Part shown: piece after piece, positions 1-7,670 of the stretch
Position numbering within the stretch: position 1 is the stretch's first letter
Layout of the letters: every line of letters begins with the position of its first letter
DNA from: Actinomyces sp.
Lineage (GTDB): Bacteria; Actinomycetota; Actinomycetes; Actinomycetales; Actinomycetaceae
Length of the DNA stretch: 32,576 nucleotides
Direction of reading: 5' to 3'
NCBI RefSeq assembly: GCF_030530635.1
Contig: NZ_JAUMUL010000038.1
Location: 1 to 32,576 of the forward strand
Notes under the pieces: model-generated
The model's database searches: none
Told to the model about the DNA's origin: nothing
Seen by the model: the letters and a program-made list of their open reading frames with translations, nothing else
Position numbers and translations under genes: made by a program

Positions 1-54
1 GGCTCGTTCCTTGAGGCGATTCGGTGAACAAACGAATCCACGCAGGAACGAGCC
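1..54. repeat. Nested inverted repeat (hairpin) at window edge
   Basis: A perfect 10-bp inverted repeat, GGCTCGTTCC (1-10) and GGAACGAGCC (45-54), encloses a second one, GATTCG (18-23) and CGAATC (33-38), with a 9-nt loop. The two stems are separated by an asymmetric internal loop of 7 and 6 nt. The outer stem begins at the first base of the window, so it could extend further left. There is no T-tract after it. It could be a terminator-like structure of an upstream gene, a structured RNA or a mobile-element end; the sequence does not decide between these. Confidence 0.5.
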
Positions 55-410
55 ATCCCGGTACTCAGCCAACACACGGGCGCGTCGGCACCCCTCACCC
101 CCCTATGAGTAACCCTCCCGGCTTACGTTGCACTCGTCGGTCAGTCTTACGGCGGCCTGATCGGTGTTTTGGTGCCGGTTCTGGCAGATCGTTCCGGCGT
201 GCGTGGTGACCTTAAGGGGTTCTTCCGTTCTGGAGTGTGGTGGTTCCGGCCCGGCGATGAGGTCGGTGTCGGGGTGATAGGGACGTGCTTGAACCAGCGC
301 AGGGCGTTGTCGGGCCGGCACCGGCGTAGTATCACCGCCGGTGCCCGCCCGTCTCGCGGTGCGCCCCGCAGGACGCCGGCCATGCGTCCCCAACGGAAGG
401 AATCAGCACC
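55..410 (+). promoter_or_regulatory. aspS leader region without a gene
   Basis: About 350 bases with no convincing gene; short open frames here lack ribosome sites and recognisable products. It holds a perfect 10-bp dyad, GGCACCGGCG (317-326) and CGCCGGTGCC (336-345). Its 9-nt loop contains a -10-like hexamer TAGTAT (327-332), and GGG (312-314) and CCC (348-350) extend the stem across a small internal loop. No good -35 is seen at the right distance. A ribosome site AAGGA (397-401) precedes the aspS start. The part around 130-300 is rich in G and T and may be decayed sequence. Confidence 0.4.
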
Positions 411-2186
411 GTGATGCGAACCCGCGACGCAGGCACCCTGCGCGCCGCCGACATTGGAGAAGTAGTCACACTTGCCGGATGGGTGGATCGCCGCCGCGAT
501 CATGGCGGCGTCGCCTTCATCGACCTACGTGACGCCTCCGGCATCGCTCAGGTAGTCATCCGCGAGGAGATCGCCCACGATCTGCGTGCCGAGTACGTGC
601 TCCAGGTGACCGGTGAGGTGGCAGCCAGGCCCGAGGGCAACGCGAACCCCAATCTGCCCACTGGCGAGATCGAGGTCGTCGTCTCCGACGTGCAGATTCT
701 TAATCCCGCCGCCGCGCTGCCCCTCCAAGTGTCCGATCATGCCGAGGACTCCGGCCAGGTGGGTGAGGAGACCCGTCTGAAGTACCGTTACCTCGATCTG
801 CGTCGCACTCCGATGCAGCATGCCATGCGCCTGCGCTCCAAGGTTTCCCAGGCCGCGCGGCGGGTGCTCGATACTCATGACTTCGTCGAGATCGAGACCC
901 CCACCCTGACCCGCTCCACCCCGGAGGGTGCCCGCGACTTCCTGGTCCCCGCCCGGCTGGCCCCCGGCTCCTGGTACGCCCTGCCGCAGAGCCCGCAGCT
1001 GTTCAAGCAGTTACTTATGGTCGCTGGTATGGAGCGCTACTACCAGATTGCCCGCTGTTACCGGGACGAGGACTTCCGCGCCGACCGCCAGCCTGAGTTC
1101 ACTCAACTGGACGTTGAGATGAGCTTCGTGGACCAGGAGGATGTGATCGAGGTAGCCGAGGACGTGCTCAGGGAGGTTTGGGCGCTCATCGACTACGACC
1201 TGCCCACCCCGATCCCGCGCATGACTTACCACGACGCCATGGAGCGCTACGGCACCGACAAGCCGGATCTGCGCTTCGGTGTTGAGTTGGTGGATCTGAC
1301 CGATTTCTTCAAGGACACCAGCTTCCGCGTCTTCCGCCAGCCCTATGTGGGGGCTGTAGTGATGCCAGGCGGGGCGTCGCAGTCTCGCCGCACCTTCGAC
1401 GCCTGGCAGGAGTGGGCCCGCCAACGCGGCGCCCGCGGCCTGGCCTATGTCACTGTCGACGACGACGGCGGCCTCGGCGGACCGGTCGCCAAGAACATCA
1501 CCGACGCCGAGCGCGCGGGCCTGGCCGCCGCCGCAGGGGCGAGGCCGGGCGACTGCATCTTCTTCGCCGCCGGCACCGCGGAGGCCTCCCGCGCCCTGCT
1601 CGGCGCAGCCCGCCTGGAGATCGGCAAGCGCTGCGACCTGATCGACGCCGGCGCCTGGTCCTTCGTCTGGGTGGTGGATGCGCCGCTGTTCAACCCTGCC
1701 GCGGAGGCCAAGGCGGAGGGAGATGTGGCTCTGGGCGAATCCGCCTGGACTGCTGTCCACCACGCCTTCACCTCGCCCAAGCCCGAGTGCCTGGACACCT
1801 TCGACACCGATCCCGGCTCCGCACTTGCCTACGCCTACGACATCGTTTGCAACGGCAACGAGATCGGCGGTGGTTCCATACGTATCCACCGCCGTGACGT
1901 GCAGGAGCGTGTGTTCAATGTCATGGGAATCGGCCCCGAGGACGCCCAGGAGAAGTTCGGTTTCCTGCTGGACGCCTTCAAGTTCGGCGCTCCGCCGCAC
2001 GGCGGTATCGCTTTCGGCTGGGACCGCATCGTCGCGCTGCTGACCCATGCCGACTCCATCCGTGACGTGATCGCCTTCCCGAAGTCCGGGGGCGGCTACG
2101 ACCCACTGACGGACGCTCCGGCACCGATCACACCTGAGCAGCGCCAGGAGGCCGGTGTCGACGCCGTGCCGGAGCAGGCGGACTGA
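411..2186 (+). CDS. aspS: Aspartyl-tRNA synthetase (probably non-discriminating)
   Basis: Class II aminoacyl-tRNA synthetase that charges tRNA with aspartate in the cytoplasm. The 591 residues match the bacterial AspRS length. They show an N-terminal OB-fold anticodon domain (about 1-110), the class II catalytic core with motif 2 around FRADRQPEFTQLD, the bacterial GAD insert, and motif 3 near the end (GIAFGWDRI). The anticodon domain has RRRDHGG with His31; His at this place is linked in Pseudomonas AspRS to relaxed specificity that also charges tRNA-Asn. Actinobacteria commonly combine such an enzyme with GatCAB, so an indirect Asn-tRNA route is inferred. GTG at 411 is preferred because AAGGA lies 9 nt upstream; ATG at 414 is the alternative. 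The gene appears to stand alone, followed by a 146-bp gap. Confidence 0.97.
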   Translation: MMRTRDAGTLRAADIGEVVTLAGWVDRRRDHGGVAFIDLRDASGIAQVVIREEIAHDLRAEYVLQVTGEVAARPEGNANPNLPTGEIEVVVSDVQILNPAAALPLQVSDHAEDSGQVGEETRLKYRYLDLRRTPMQHAMRLRSKVSQAARRVLDTHDFVEIETPTLTRSTPEGARDFLVPARLAPGSWYALPQSPQLFKQLLMVAGMERYYQIARCYRDEDFRADRQPEFTQLDVEMSFVDQEDVIEVAEDVLREVWALIDYDLPTPIPRMTYHDAMERYGTDKPDLRFGVELVDLTDFFKDTSFRVFRQPYVGAVVMPGGASQSRRTFDAWQEWARQRGARGLAYVTVDDDGGLGGPVAKNITDAERAGLAAAAGARPGDCIFFAAGTAEASRALLGAARLEIGKRCDLIDAGAWSFVWVVDAPLFNPAAEAKAEGDVALGESAWTAVHHAFTSPKPECLDTFDTDPGSALAYAYDIVCNGNEIGGGSIRIHRRDVQERVFNVMGIGPEDAQEKFGFLLDAFKFGAPPHGGIAFGWDRIVALLTHADSIRDVIAFPKSGGGYDPLTDAPAPITPEQRQEAGVDAVPEQAD

Positions 2187-2332
2187 CCACCTGATTCGTT
2201 TTCACGCCGACGTGTGTATTCTCAGGCGCGTGTGAATAGCCTTGGCCGTCGATGCGTCGCATCGACATCGGGACGCGTAGCCGCAGCTGGGCCCGCACAC
2301 TCATTCGTACCGGTACAACCACATAGAGGATC
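2187..2332 (+). promoter_or_regulatory. Leader of peptide ABC operon with two palindromes
   Basis: The gap between aspS and the binding-protein gene contains a 19-base odd-centred palindrome (GTCGATGC at 2248-2255, spacer GTC, GCATCGAC at 2259-2266). A perfect 10-bp palindrome, GTACCGGTAC, lies at 2307-2316, only 16 bases before the start codon. The first could be the aspS terminator stem (no T-run) or an operator. The second sits where a repressor would block transcription or ribosome access. A TATTCT hexamer at 2217-2222 is a possible -10, without a clear -35. Function is inferred from position only. Confidence 0.4.
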
Positions 2333-3946
2333 ATGAATACCGCTACTGTCATCTCTCGCCGCGCCTTCGGCATTGGAGCAGCCTCAACGGCCGTGCTGTT
2401 GTCCCTGGCAGCATGCGGTTCCAACACCACCTCCGACGACTCGGCCGCAGGCAATCCCGTGCTCGCCTACAGCACCGAGCCGCAGAACCCGCTCATCCCG
2501 TCCAACACCAACGAGGTGGGCGGCGGACGTATCGTCGATCTGCTCTTCGCCGGCCTGTTCAGCTACGACGCCGACGGCGCCGTGGTCAACGAGGTCGCTA
2601 AGGACGTCACCACCGATGACAACAAGACCTTCACCGTAACCCTCAACGAGGGCTGGACCTTCTCCGACGGCACGCCCGTCACCTCCGACTCCTTCATCAA
2701 GGCTTGGAACTACGGCGCGCTCGCGTCCAACGCCCACCTGTCCAACTACTTCTACGAGCCCATTGAAGGATTCTCCGAGGAGAAGGACTCCGAGCTGACG
2801 GGCCTGAAGAAGGTCTCCGACACGGAGTTCACCATCACCCTGACCGAGCCGCAGTCGGACTTCCCACTGCGCCTGGGCTACTCCGCCTTCTATCCGTTGC
2901 CGGAGTCCGCCTACGAGGACATGGAGGCATTCGGTCAGAAGCCGGTCGGCAACGGTCCCTACACGCTTGCCAACTGGACCCACAACGACCGTGCCGAGCT
3001 GGTTGCCAATCCCGATTACGCCGGCCCCCGCAAGGCCGCCAACGACGGTGTCACCTTCGTGTTCTACACCGACTACGACGCCGCCTACGCCGATCTCCAG
3101 TCGGACGCCGTCGACGTCCTAGACGCCATCCCGGACTCGGCTCTGGCCACCTTCAACGACGACCTGGGTGACCGGGCCGTGAACCAGCCCGGCGCCGTCG
3201 TCCAGTGCTTCTCCATCAACGTCGGCACTGAGCACTTCAAGATGGACGAGGAGGGTCGCCTGCGTCGTAAGGCCCTGTCCCTGGCCATCAACCGGAAGGA
3301 GATCTGCGACACGATCTACAATGGCACGCGCACTCCGGCCTCCGACTTCACCTCTCCGGTGATTGACGGCTGGACCGAGAACGTGGAGGGCAACGAGGTA
3401 CTCGCCTACGACCCCGAGGCCGCCAAGGCGGCCTGGGCGGCCGCCGATGCGATCAGCCCCTTCGAGGGCGCGTTCACGATCGCCTACAACGCTGATGGCC
3501 CTCACCAGACCTGGGTGGATGCCGTGTGCAACTCCATTAAGAACACCCTCGGCATTGAGGCGTCCGGCAAGTCCTACCCCGCCTTCCAGGAGTTGCGCGA
3601 CGACGTCACTAAGCGCGCCATCGACTCCGGTTTCCGCACCGGTTGGCAGGCAGACTATCCGTCCATGGCCAATTTCCTGGGTGCCCAGTACCGCACCAAG
3701 GCCGGCTCCAACGATGCCGATTACGCCAACGCCGAGTTCGACGGTCTGCTGGACCAGGCGGCGCAGACGACCGACGCCGACGAGGCGCTCAAGCTTCACC
3801 AGCGTGCCCAGACGCTGCTGTTCGCTGATCTGCCGGCCATTCCGCTGTGGTACCAGAACGGCTTCGGCGGGTACTCGACACTGGTCTCCGACGTCAAGTG
3901 GGGTTGGAACTCCGTGCCGCTCTACCACGCCATCACCAAGGCCTGA
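2333..3946 (+). CDS. Peptide-type ABC substrate-binding lipoprotein (Tat signal)
   Basis: Extracellular solute-binding protein of the oligopeptide/dipeptide family (SBP family 5), which delivers substrate to the permeases encoded next. The 537 residues start with a signal combining a twin-arginine motif, SRRAFGIG (8-15), with a lipobox LAAC ending at Cys28. The protein is therefore predicted to leave folded through Tat and to be lipid-anchored. The mature part has the family's usual features, such as NPLIPSNTNEVGGG near its start and SDGTPVTSDSFIKAW about a fifth of the way along. The ribosome site AGAGGA is unusually close to the ATG, but the Tat motif supports this start. Substrate cannot be told: peptides are most common, but some members bind nickel, heme or sugars. 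A long stem-loop separates it from the permease genes. Confidence 0.9.
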   Translation: MNTATVISRRAFGIGAASTAVLLSLAACGSNTTSDDSAAGNPVLAYSTEPQNPLIPSNTNEVGGGRIVDLLFAGLFSYDADGAVVNEVAKDVTTDDNKTFTVTLNEGWTFSDGTPVTSDSFIKAWNYGALASNAHLSNYFYEPIEGFSEEKDSELTGLKKVSDTEFTITLTEPQSDFPLRLGYSAFYPLPESAYEDMEAFGQKPVGNGPYTLANWTHNDRAELVANPDYAGPRKAANDGVTFVFYTDYDAAYADLQSDAVDVLDAIPDSALATFNDDLGDRAVNQPGAVVQCFSINVGTEHFKMDEEGRLRRKALSLAINRKEICDTIYNGTRTPASDFTSPVIDGWTENVEGNEVLAYDPEAAKAAWAAADAISPFEGAFTIAYNADGPHQTWVDAVCNSIKNTLGIEASGKSYPAFQELRDDVTKRAIDSGFRTGWQADYPSMANFLGAQYRTKAGSNDADYANAEFDGLLDQAAQTTDADEALKLHQRAQTLLFADLPAIPLWYQNGFGGYSTLVSDVKWGWNSVPLYHAITKA

Positions 3947-3954
3947 CACTCCTG

Positions 3955-3993
3955 GCCGTTGGGGGCGGGCGGGTGCCGTCCGCCTCCAACGGC
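3955..3993 (+). terminator. Intercistronic stem-loop after binding-protein gene
   Basis: Arms GCCGTTGGGGGCGG (3955-3968) and CCGCCTCCAACGGC (3980-3993) pair over 14 positions with a single G-U wobble and an 11-nt loop. There is no T-tract. In many binding-protein ABC operons such a structure protects the upstream message or partly stops transcription, so that binding protein is made in excess over the membrane parts; that role is inferred here. The next gene has its own strong ribosome site AGGAGG (4009-4014). Confidence 0.6.
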
Positions 3994-4021
3994 GTGACCG
4001 CTAGCTACAGGAGGACCCACC

Positions 4022-4948
4022 ATGCTCCGCTATGTCGGACGCAGACTGCTGCAGATGGTCCCCGTCTTCTTCGGGGCCACTTTCCTGATCTACGCCATGG
4101 TCTTCGCCCTGCCCGGCGACCCAGTGGCCGCTTTGGGCGGGGAGCGCGCCCTGTCCGACGCCGTCGTCGCCCAGATCCGCGCCGAGTACAACCTGGATCA
4201 GCCCTTCATCGTCCAGTACCTGCTGTACATCAAGGGAATCTTCACCGGTGACTTCGGAACCACCTTCTCCCGCCAGCCCGTCGCCGAGGTAATGGCGCAG
4301 GCCTTCCCGGTCACCATCAAGCTCGCCCTGATGGCGCTGGTGCTGGAAGCCGTATTCGGGATCATCATCGGAACCCTGGCCGGATTGCGTCGAGGAGGCT
4401 TCTTCGACGCCACCGTGCTGGTCATCTCCATGACGGTGATCGCCGTGCCCACCTTCGTCATCGGTTTCGTGTTGCAGTTCTTCGTGGGCATCAAGGCAGG
4501 TTGGCTGCCGGTGACTGCGGGCAGCAATCCGGGTATCAAGGAGCTGCTCATGCCCGCCCTTGTGCTCGCCGCCGTCTCCTTCGCCTATGTGCTGCGGCTC
4601 ACCCGGACCTCCGTGGGGGAGAGTCTGGCCGCCGACTACGTGCGCACCGCCCGCGCCAAGGGCATCTCCGAGCGGCGCGTGGTCACTCATCACATCCTGC
4701 GCAACTCGCTGATTCCGGTAGTGACCTTCCTGGGGGCCGACCTGGGAGCGCTGATGGGTGGGGCCATTGTCACCGAGGGAATCTTCAACATCCACGGCGT
4801 CGGCGGCACCCTGTATCGGGCAATCCTTCAAGGCCAGAGTACGACGGTAGTGTCCTTCACCACCGTACTCGTGCTCGTTTTCATCATCTCCAACCTGCTC
4901 GTGGACCTGCTCTACGCCGCCCTCGATCCGAGGATCCGCTATGCCTGA
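4022..4948 (+). CDS. Peptide ABC transporter permease, DppB/OppB type
   Basis: First membrane subunit of the importer. The 308 residues are typical for DppB: an N-terminal membrane segment (about 9-29), a periplasmic-facing stretch, then five more segments. The cytoplasmic EAA-type loop DYVRTARAKGISERRVV, which docks on the ATPase, lies near residue 210. The C-terminus LLVDLLYAALDPRIRYA is the conserved family ending. AGGAGG lies 7 nt before the ATG, which fixes the start. The coding region overlaps the next permease by 8 bp, indicating translational coupling within one operon. Confidence 0.94.
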   Translation: MLRYVGRRLLQMVPVFFGATFLIYAMVFALPGDPVAALGGERALSDAVVAQIRAEYNLDQPFIVQYLLYIKGIFTGDFGTTFSRQPVAEVMAQAFPVTIKLALMALVLEAVFGIIIGTLAGLRRGGFFDATVLVISMTVIAVPTFVIGFVLQFFVGIKAGWLPVTAGSNPGIKELLMPALVLAAVSFAYVLRLTRTSVGESLAADYVRTARAKGISERRVVTHHILRNSLIPVVTFLGADLGALMGGAIVTEGIFNIHGVGGTLYRAILQGQSTTVVSFTTVLVLVFIISNLLVDLLYAALDPRIRYA

Positions 4949-5912
4949 CACTCTTAAACCCGGCGGTGGGCTCACCGCCACTCGCCCCGGCCAGGAGCGC
5001 TTCGTCTCCGACATCGATGAGACTGGCCTGGGTGCGGTAGACGCCGTGGCCGATGAGTCCGCGCCAGCCTCAATGTGGGGCGAGGCCTGGAAGCGGCTGC
5101 GTCGCCGTGCCCTTTTCTGGGCCGCCGCGCTGCTGATCCTGGCCGCCGTGGCCCTCGCGGTGGCGCCGGGCCTGTTCACCAACACCGACCCCCGCTTCTG
5201 TGAATTGAGCAACTCCTTAGCACCGGCGCGATCCGGCCATCCCTTCGGTTTCGACAAGCAGGGCTGCGACATCTACGCCCGCACCATTTACGGTGCGCGC
5301 GCCTCCGTGAGCGTCGGGGTGTTGACCACCCTGCTGGTGGTGGCCGTAGGCTCCATGATCGGTGCCATTGCGGGCTACTTCGGCGGGTGGTTCGACGCCC
5401 TGCTGTCGCGGGTCACCGATATCTTCTTCGCCGTTCCCTTCATGCTCGCCGCCATCGTGGTGATGAGTATGTTCAAGACACATCGCTCCGTGTTCACGGT
5501 GGTGCTGGTTCTGGGCATCTTCGGCTGGCCGCAGATAGCCCGCATTACCCGTGGGGCAGTCATGTCCGTCAAGAATGACGAGTTCGTCACCGCCTCGACG
5601 GCGTTGGGCGCCGGAAGATGGGCAACCATGTTCCGCCATATCCTGCCCAATGCGGCGGCGCCGATCATCGTCACGGCCACGGTTTCGCTCGGCTCCTACA
5701 TCGTCACCGAGGCGACCATGTCCTTCCTGGGGATCGGTCTGCCCGCCACGATCGTCTCCTGGGGAGCGGACATCTCCGCGGCCCAGTCCTCACTGCGTAG
5801 CGCCCCCGGCATCCTGTTCTACCCGGCCGGTGCCCTGGCCCTGACGGTACTCGGTTTCATCATGATGGGTGACGTCGTGCGCGACGCCCTCGACCCCAAG
5901 ACCCGCAAATGA
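4941..5912 (+). CDS. Peptide ABC transporter permease, DppC/OppC type
   Basis: Second membrane subunit, 323 residues. A charged cytoplasmic N-terminal extension of about 55 residues leads to the OppC-type first membrane segment (about 60-80). A periplasmic loop with two cysteines (RFCELSN and KQGCDIYART) follows, then the five-helix permease core. The EAA-like loop is DEFVTASTALGAGRWATMFRHILPNA, and the ending DVVRDALDPKTRK is typical. The start codon lies inside the end of the preceding permease gene, and the stop overlaps the ATPase start as ATGA. The tight overlaps imply equal synthesis of the membrane and ATPase subunits. Confidence 0.93.
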   Translation: MPDTLKPGGGLTATRPGQERFVSDIDETGLGAVDAVADESAPASMWGEAWKRLRRRALFWAAALLILAAVALAVAPGLFTNTDPRFCELSNSLAPARSGHPFGFDKQGCDIYARTIYGARASVSVGVLTTLLVVAVGSMIGAIAGYFGGWFDALLSRVTDIFFAVPFMLAAIVVMSMFKTHRSVFTVVLVLGIFGWPQIARITRGAVMSVKNDEFVTASTALGAGRWATMFRHILPNAAAPIIVTATVSLGSYIVTEATMSFLGIGLPATIVSWGADISAAQSSLRSAPGILFYPAGALALTVLGFIMMGDVVRDALDPKTRK

Positions 5913-7651
5913 GCAAGGCGAATGTGAATACCATGACAGGAACCAACGCTGCGGCCAGGCGCCCGGATCCGGACCGGCCGCTGCTGGAGATCCGTGACCT
6001 TCAAGTGGCCTTCCGGTCCTCAACCGGCATGGTTCCGGCAGTGCGCGAGGCCAGCCTGACCGTTTACCCGGGCCAGTCCGTGGCCATCGTGGGGGAGTCC
6101 GGTTCCGGCAAGTCAACCACCGCCCACGCCGTCATCGGACTGCTGCCCGGGACCGGTCGCGTCACTGGCGGGAAGATCCTGTTTGAGGGACACGATCTGA
6201 CGCGTGCCTCCACCAAGGAGATGACCGCGTTGCGGGGGGCGCGCATCGGCCTGGTGCCACAGGATCCGATGAGTAATCTCAATCCGGTCTGGTCCATCGG
6301 CAACCAGGTCAAGGAGGCGCTGCGCGCCAACAACGTGGTGCCGGGCGGCGAGCTGGACCGGCGGGTGACCGAGCTTCTCACCGAGGCCGGTCTACCGGAC
6401 GCCGCCCGCCGCGCTAAGCAGTACCCACACGAGTTCTCCGGAGGCATGCGTCAACGGGCGCTGATCGCCATCGGTATGGCCGCTGACCCGAGCCTGCTCA
6501 TCGCCGACGAGCCGACCAGTGCCCTGGATGTCACCGTGCAACGGGTCATCCTCGACCACCTGCAGACCCTGACCCGCGAGCATGGCACTGCCATGCTGCT
6601 GATCACCCATGACCTGGGGTTGGCAGCGGAGCGTGCCGAGCACCTGGTGGTCATGCATCGGGGACGCGTCGTCGAATCAGGCCCCAGTCTGGAGATTCTG
6701 CAAGATCCCCGGCACCCATACACGAAGCGGCTGGTGCGGGCGGCACCCTCGCTCGCCTCCCACCGCATCGAACAGGCTCATGCCCGCGGCGTGGAGACCA
6801 CCGAGGAGGAACTGCTGGGCGCGGGCCTGGGCAGCTCGTCCACCCAGCAGGTGCTGCGGGTTGAGCACCTGACCAAGGTCTTTCCGGTGCGCGGCGCCAA
6901 GGTGAAGGCCAATACCTTCAAGGCCGTCGACGACGTCAGCTTCGGTCTGCGCAAGGGCACCACCCTGGCGCTGGTCGGTGAGTCCGGATCGGGTAAGTCG
7001 ACTGTGGCCAACATCATCCTGAACCTGATCGACCCCACCAGTGGAAAAGTGTTCCACCAGGGCACCGACCTTTCCACGCTGAACCAGCAGGAGTTGTTCA
7101 GGCTGCGGCGAGTCATGCAGCCCGTGTTCCAGAACCCCTACGGCTCACTGGATCCCATGTATTCGGTGTTCTCCTCCGTGGAGGAACCACTGCGGGTGCA
7201 TCGGGTGGGCACACGCAAGGAGCGCGAGCAGCGAGTCGCCGAGCTGCTGGATATGGTGGCATTGCCACGCTCCGCCATGCGCCGTTACCCGGGCGAGTTG
7301 TCGGGTGGCCAGCGCCAGCGTGTGGCCATTGCCCGCGCCTTGGCCCTGCGACCGGAGATTGTCGTCTTGGATGAGGCCGTATCCGCTCTGGACGTACTGG
7401 TGCAGGCGCAGATCCTCAAGCTGCTGTCGAGTCTGCAGGCGGAACTGGAGTTGAGTTACCTGTTTATCACCCACGACCTGGCGGTGGTGCGCCTGCTCGC
7501 CGACGACGTCGTCGTCATGGAACAGGGACGGGTTGTGGAGGCCGGGCCGAGTGACGAGCTGTTCGCCAACCCGCGTGAGGATTACACCAGGCGCCTGATT
7601 GAGGCGGTTCCCGGGGCCGGCATCGACCTCTACCGCGCCGGAAACGATTAG
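5909..7651 (+). CDS. Fused double ATPase of peptide ABC importer (DppD-DppF type)
   Basis: Both nucleotide-binding subunits of the importer in one 580-residue chain. The first has Walker A GESGSGKST (62-70), Q-loop Gln118, signature SGGMR (177-181), Walker B ending DE at 200-201 and H-loop His234. The second has Walker A GESGSGKST (358-366), Gln408, signature SGGQR (465-469), Walker B VVLDEA (485-490) and His522. Both sets of catalytic motifs are intact, so both halves should hydrolyse ATP. Each half carries the C-terminal region typical of Opp/Dpp ATPases (HPYTKRL, EDYTRRL). Such fusions are common in actinobacteria. It overlaps the upstream permease gene by 4 bp, and an unknown lipoprotein gene begins about 20 bp downstream. 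Confidence 0.94.
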   Translation: MSKANVNTMTGTNAAARRPDPDRPLLEIRDLQVAFRSSTGMVPAVREASLTVYPGQSVAIVGESGSGKSTTAHAVIGLLPGTGRVTGGKILFEGHDLTRASTKEMTALRGARIGLVPQDPMSNLNPVWSIGNQVKEALRANNVVPGGELDRRVTELLTEAGLPDAARRAKQYPHEFSGGMRQRALIAIGMAADPSLLIADEPTSALDVTVQRVILDHLQTLTREHGTAMLLITHDLGLAAERAEHLVVMHRGRVVESGPSLEILQDPRHPYTKRLVRAAPSLASHRIEQAHARGVETTEEELLGAGLGSSSTQQVLRVEHLTKVFPVRGAKVKANTFKAVDDVSFGLRKGTTLALVGESGSGKSTVANIILNLIDPTSGKVFHQGTDLSTLNQQELFRLRRVMQPVFQNPYGSLDPMYSVFSSVEEPLRVHRVGTRKEREQRVAELLDMVALPRSAMRRYPGELSGGQRQRVAIARALALRPEIVVLDEAVSALDVLVQAQILKLLSSLQAELELSYLFITHDLAVVRLLADDVVVMEQGRVVEAGPSDELFANPREDYTRRLIEAVPGAGIDLYRAGND

Positions 7652-7670
7652 TTCACAAGAGAACCGGGAT

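Noticed and set aside
24..209. Small open frame in the left-edge hairpin region
   Set aside because: Its start is inside the inverted repeat, the product is Arg/Pro/Gly-rich, and codon use is not like the real genes.
4001..5272. Long open frame (423 codons) on the minus strand opposite the two permease genes
   Set aside because: The plus-strand frames encode complete permeases with ribosome sites and overlaps; the antisense product is Gly/His/Asp-rich low-complexity text typical of GC-rich shadows.
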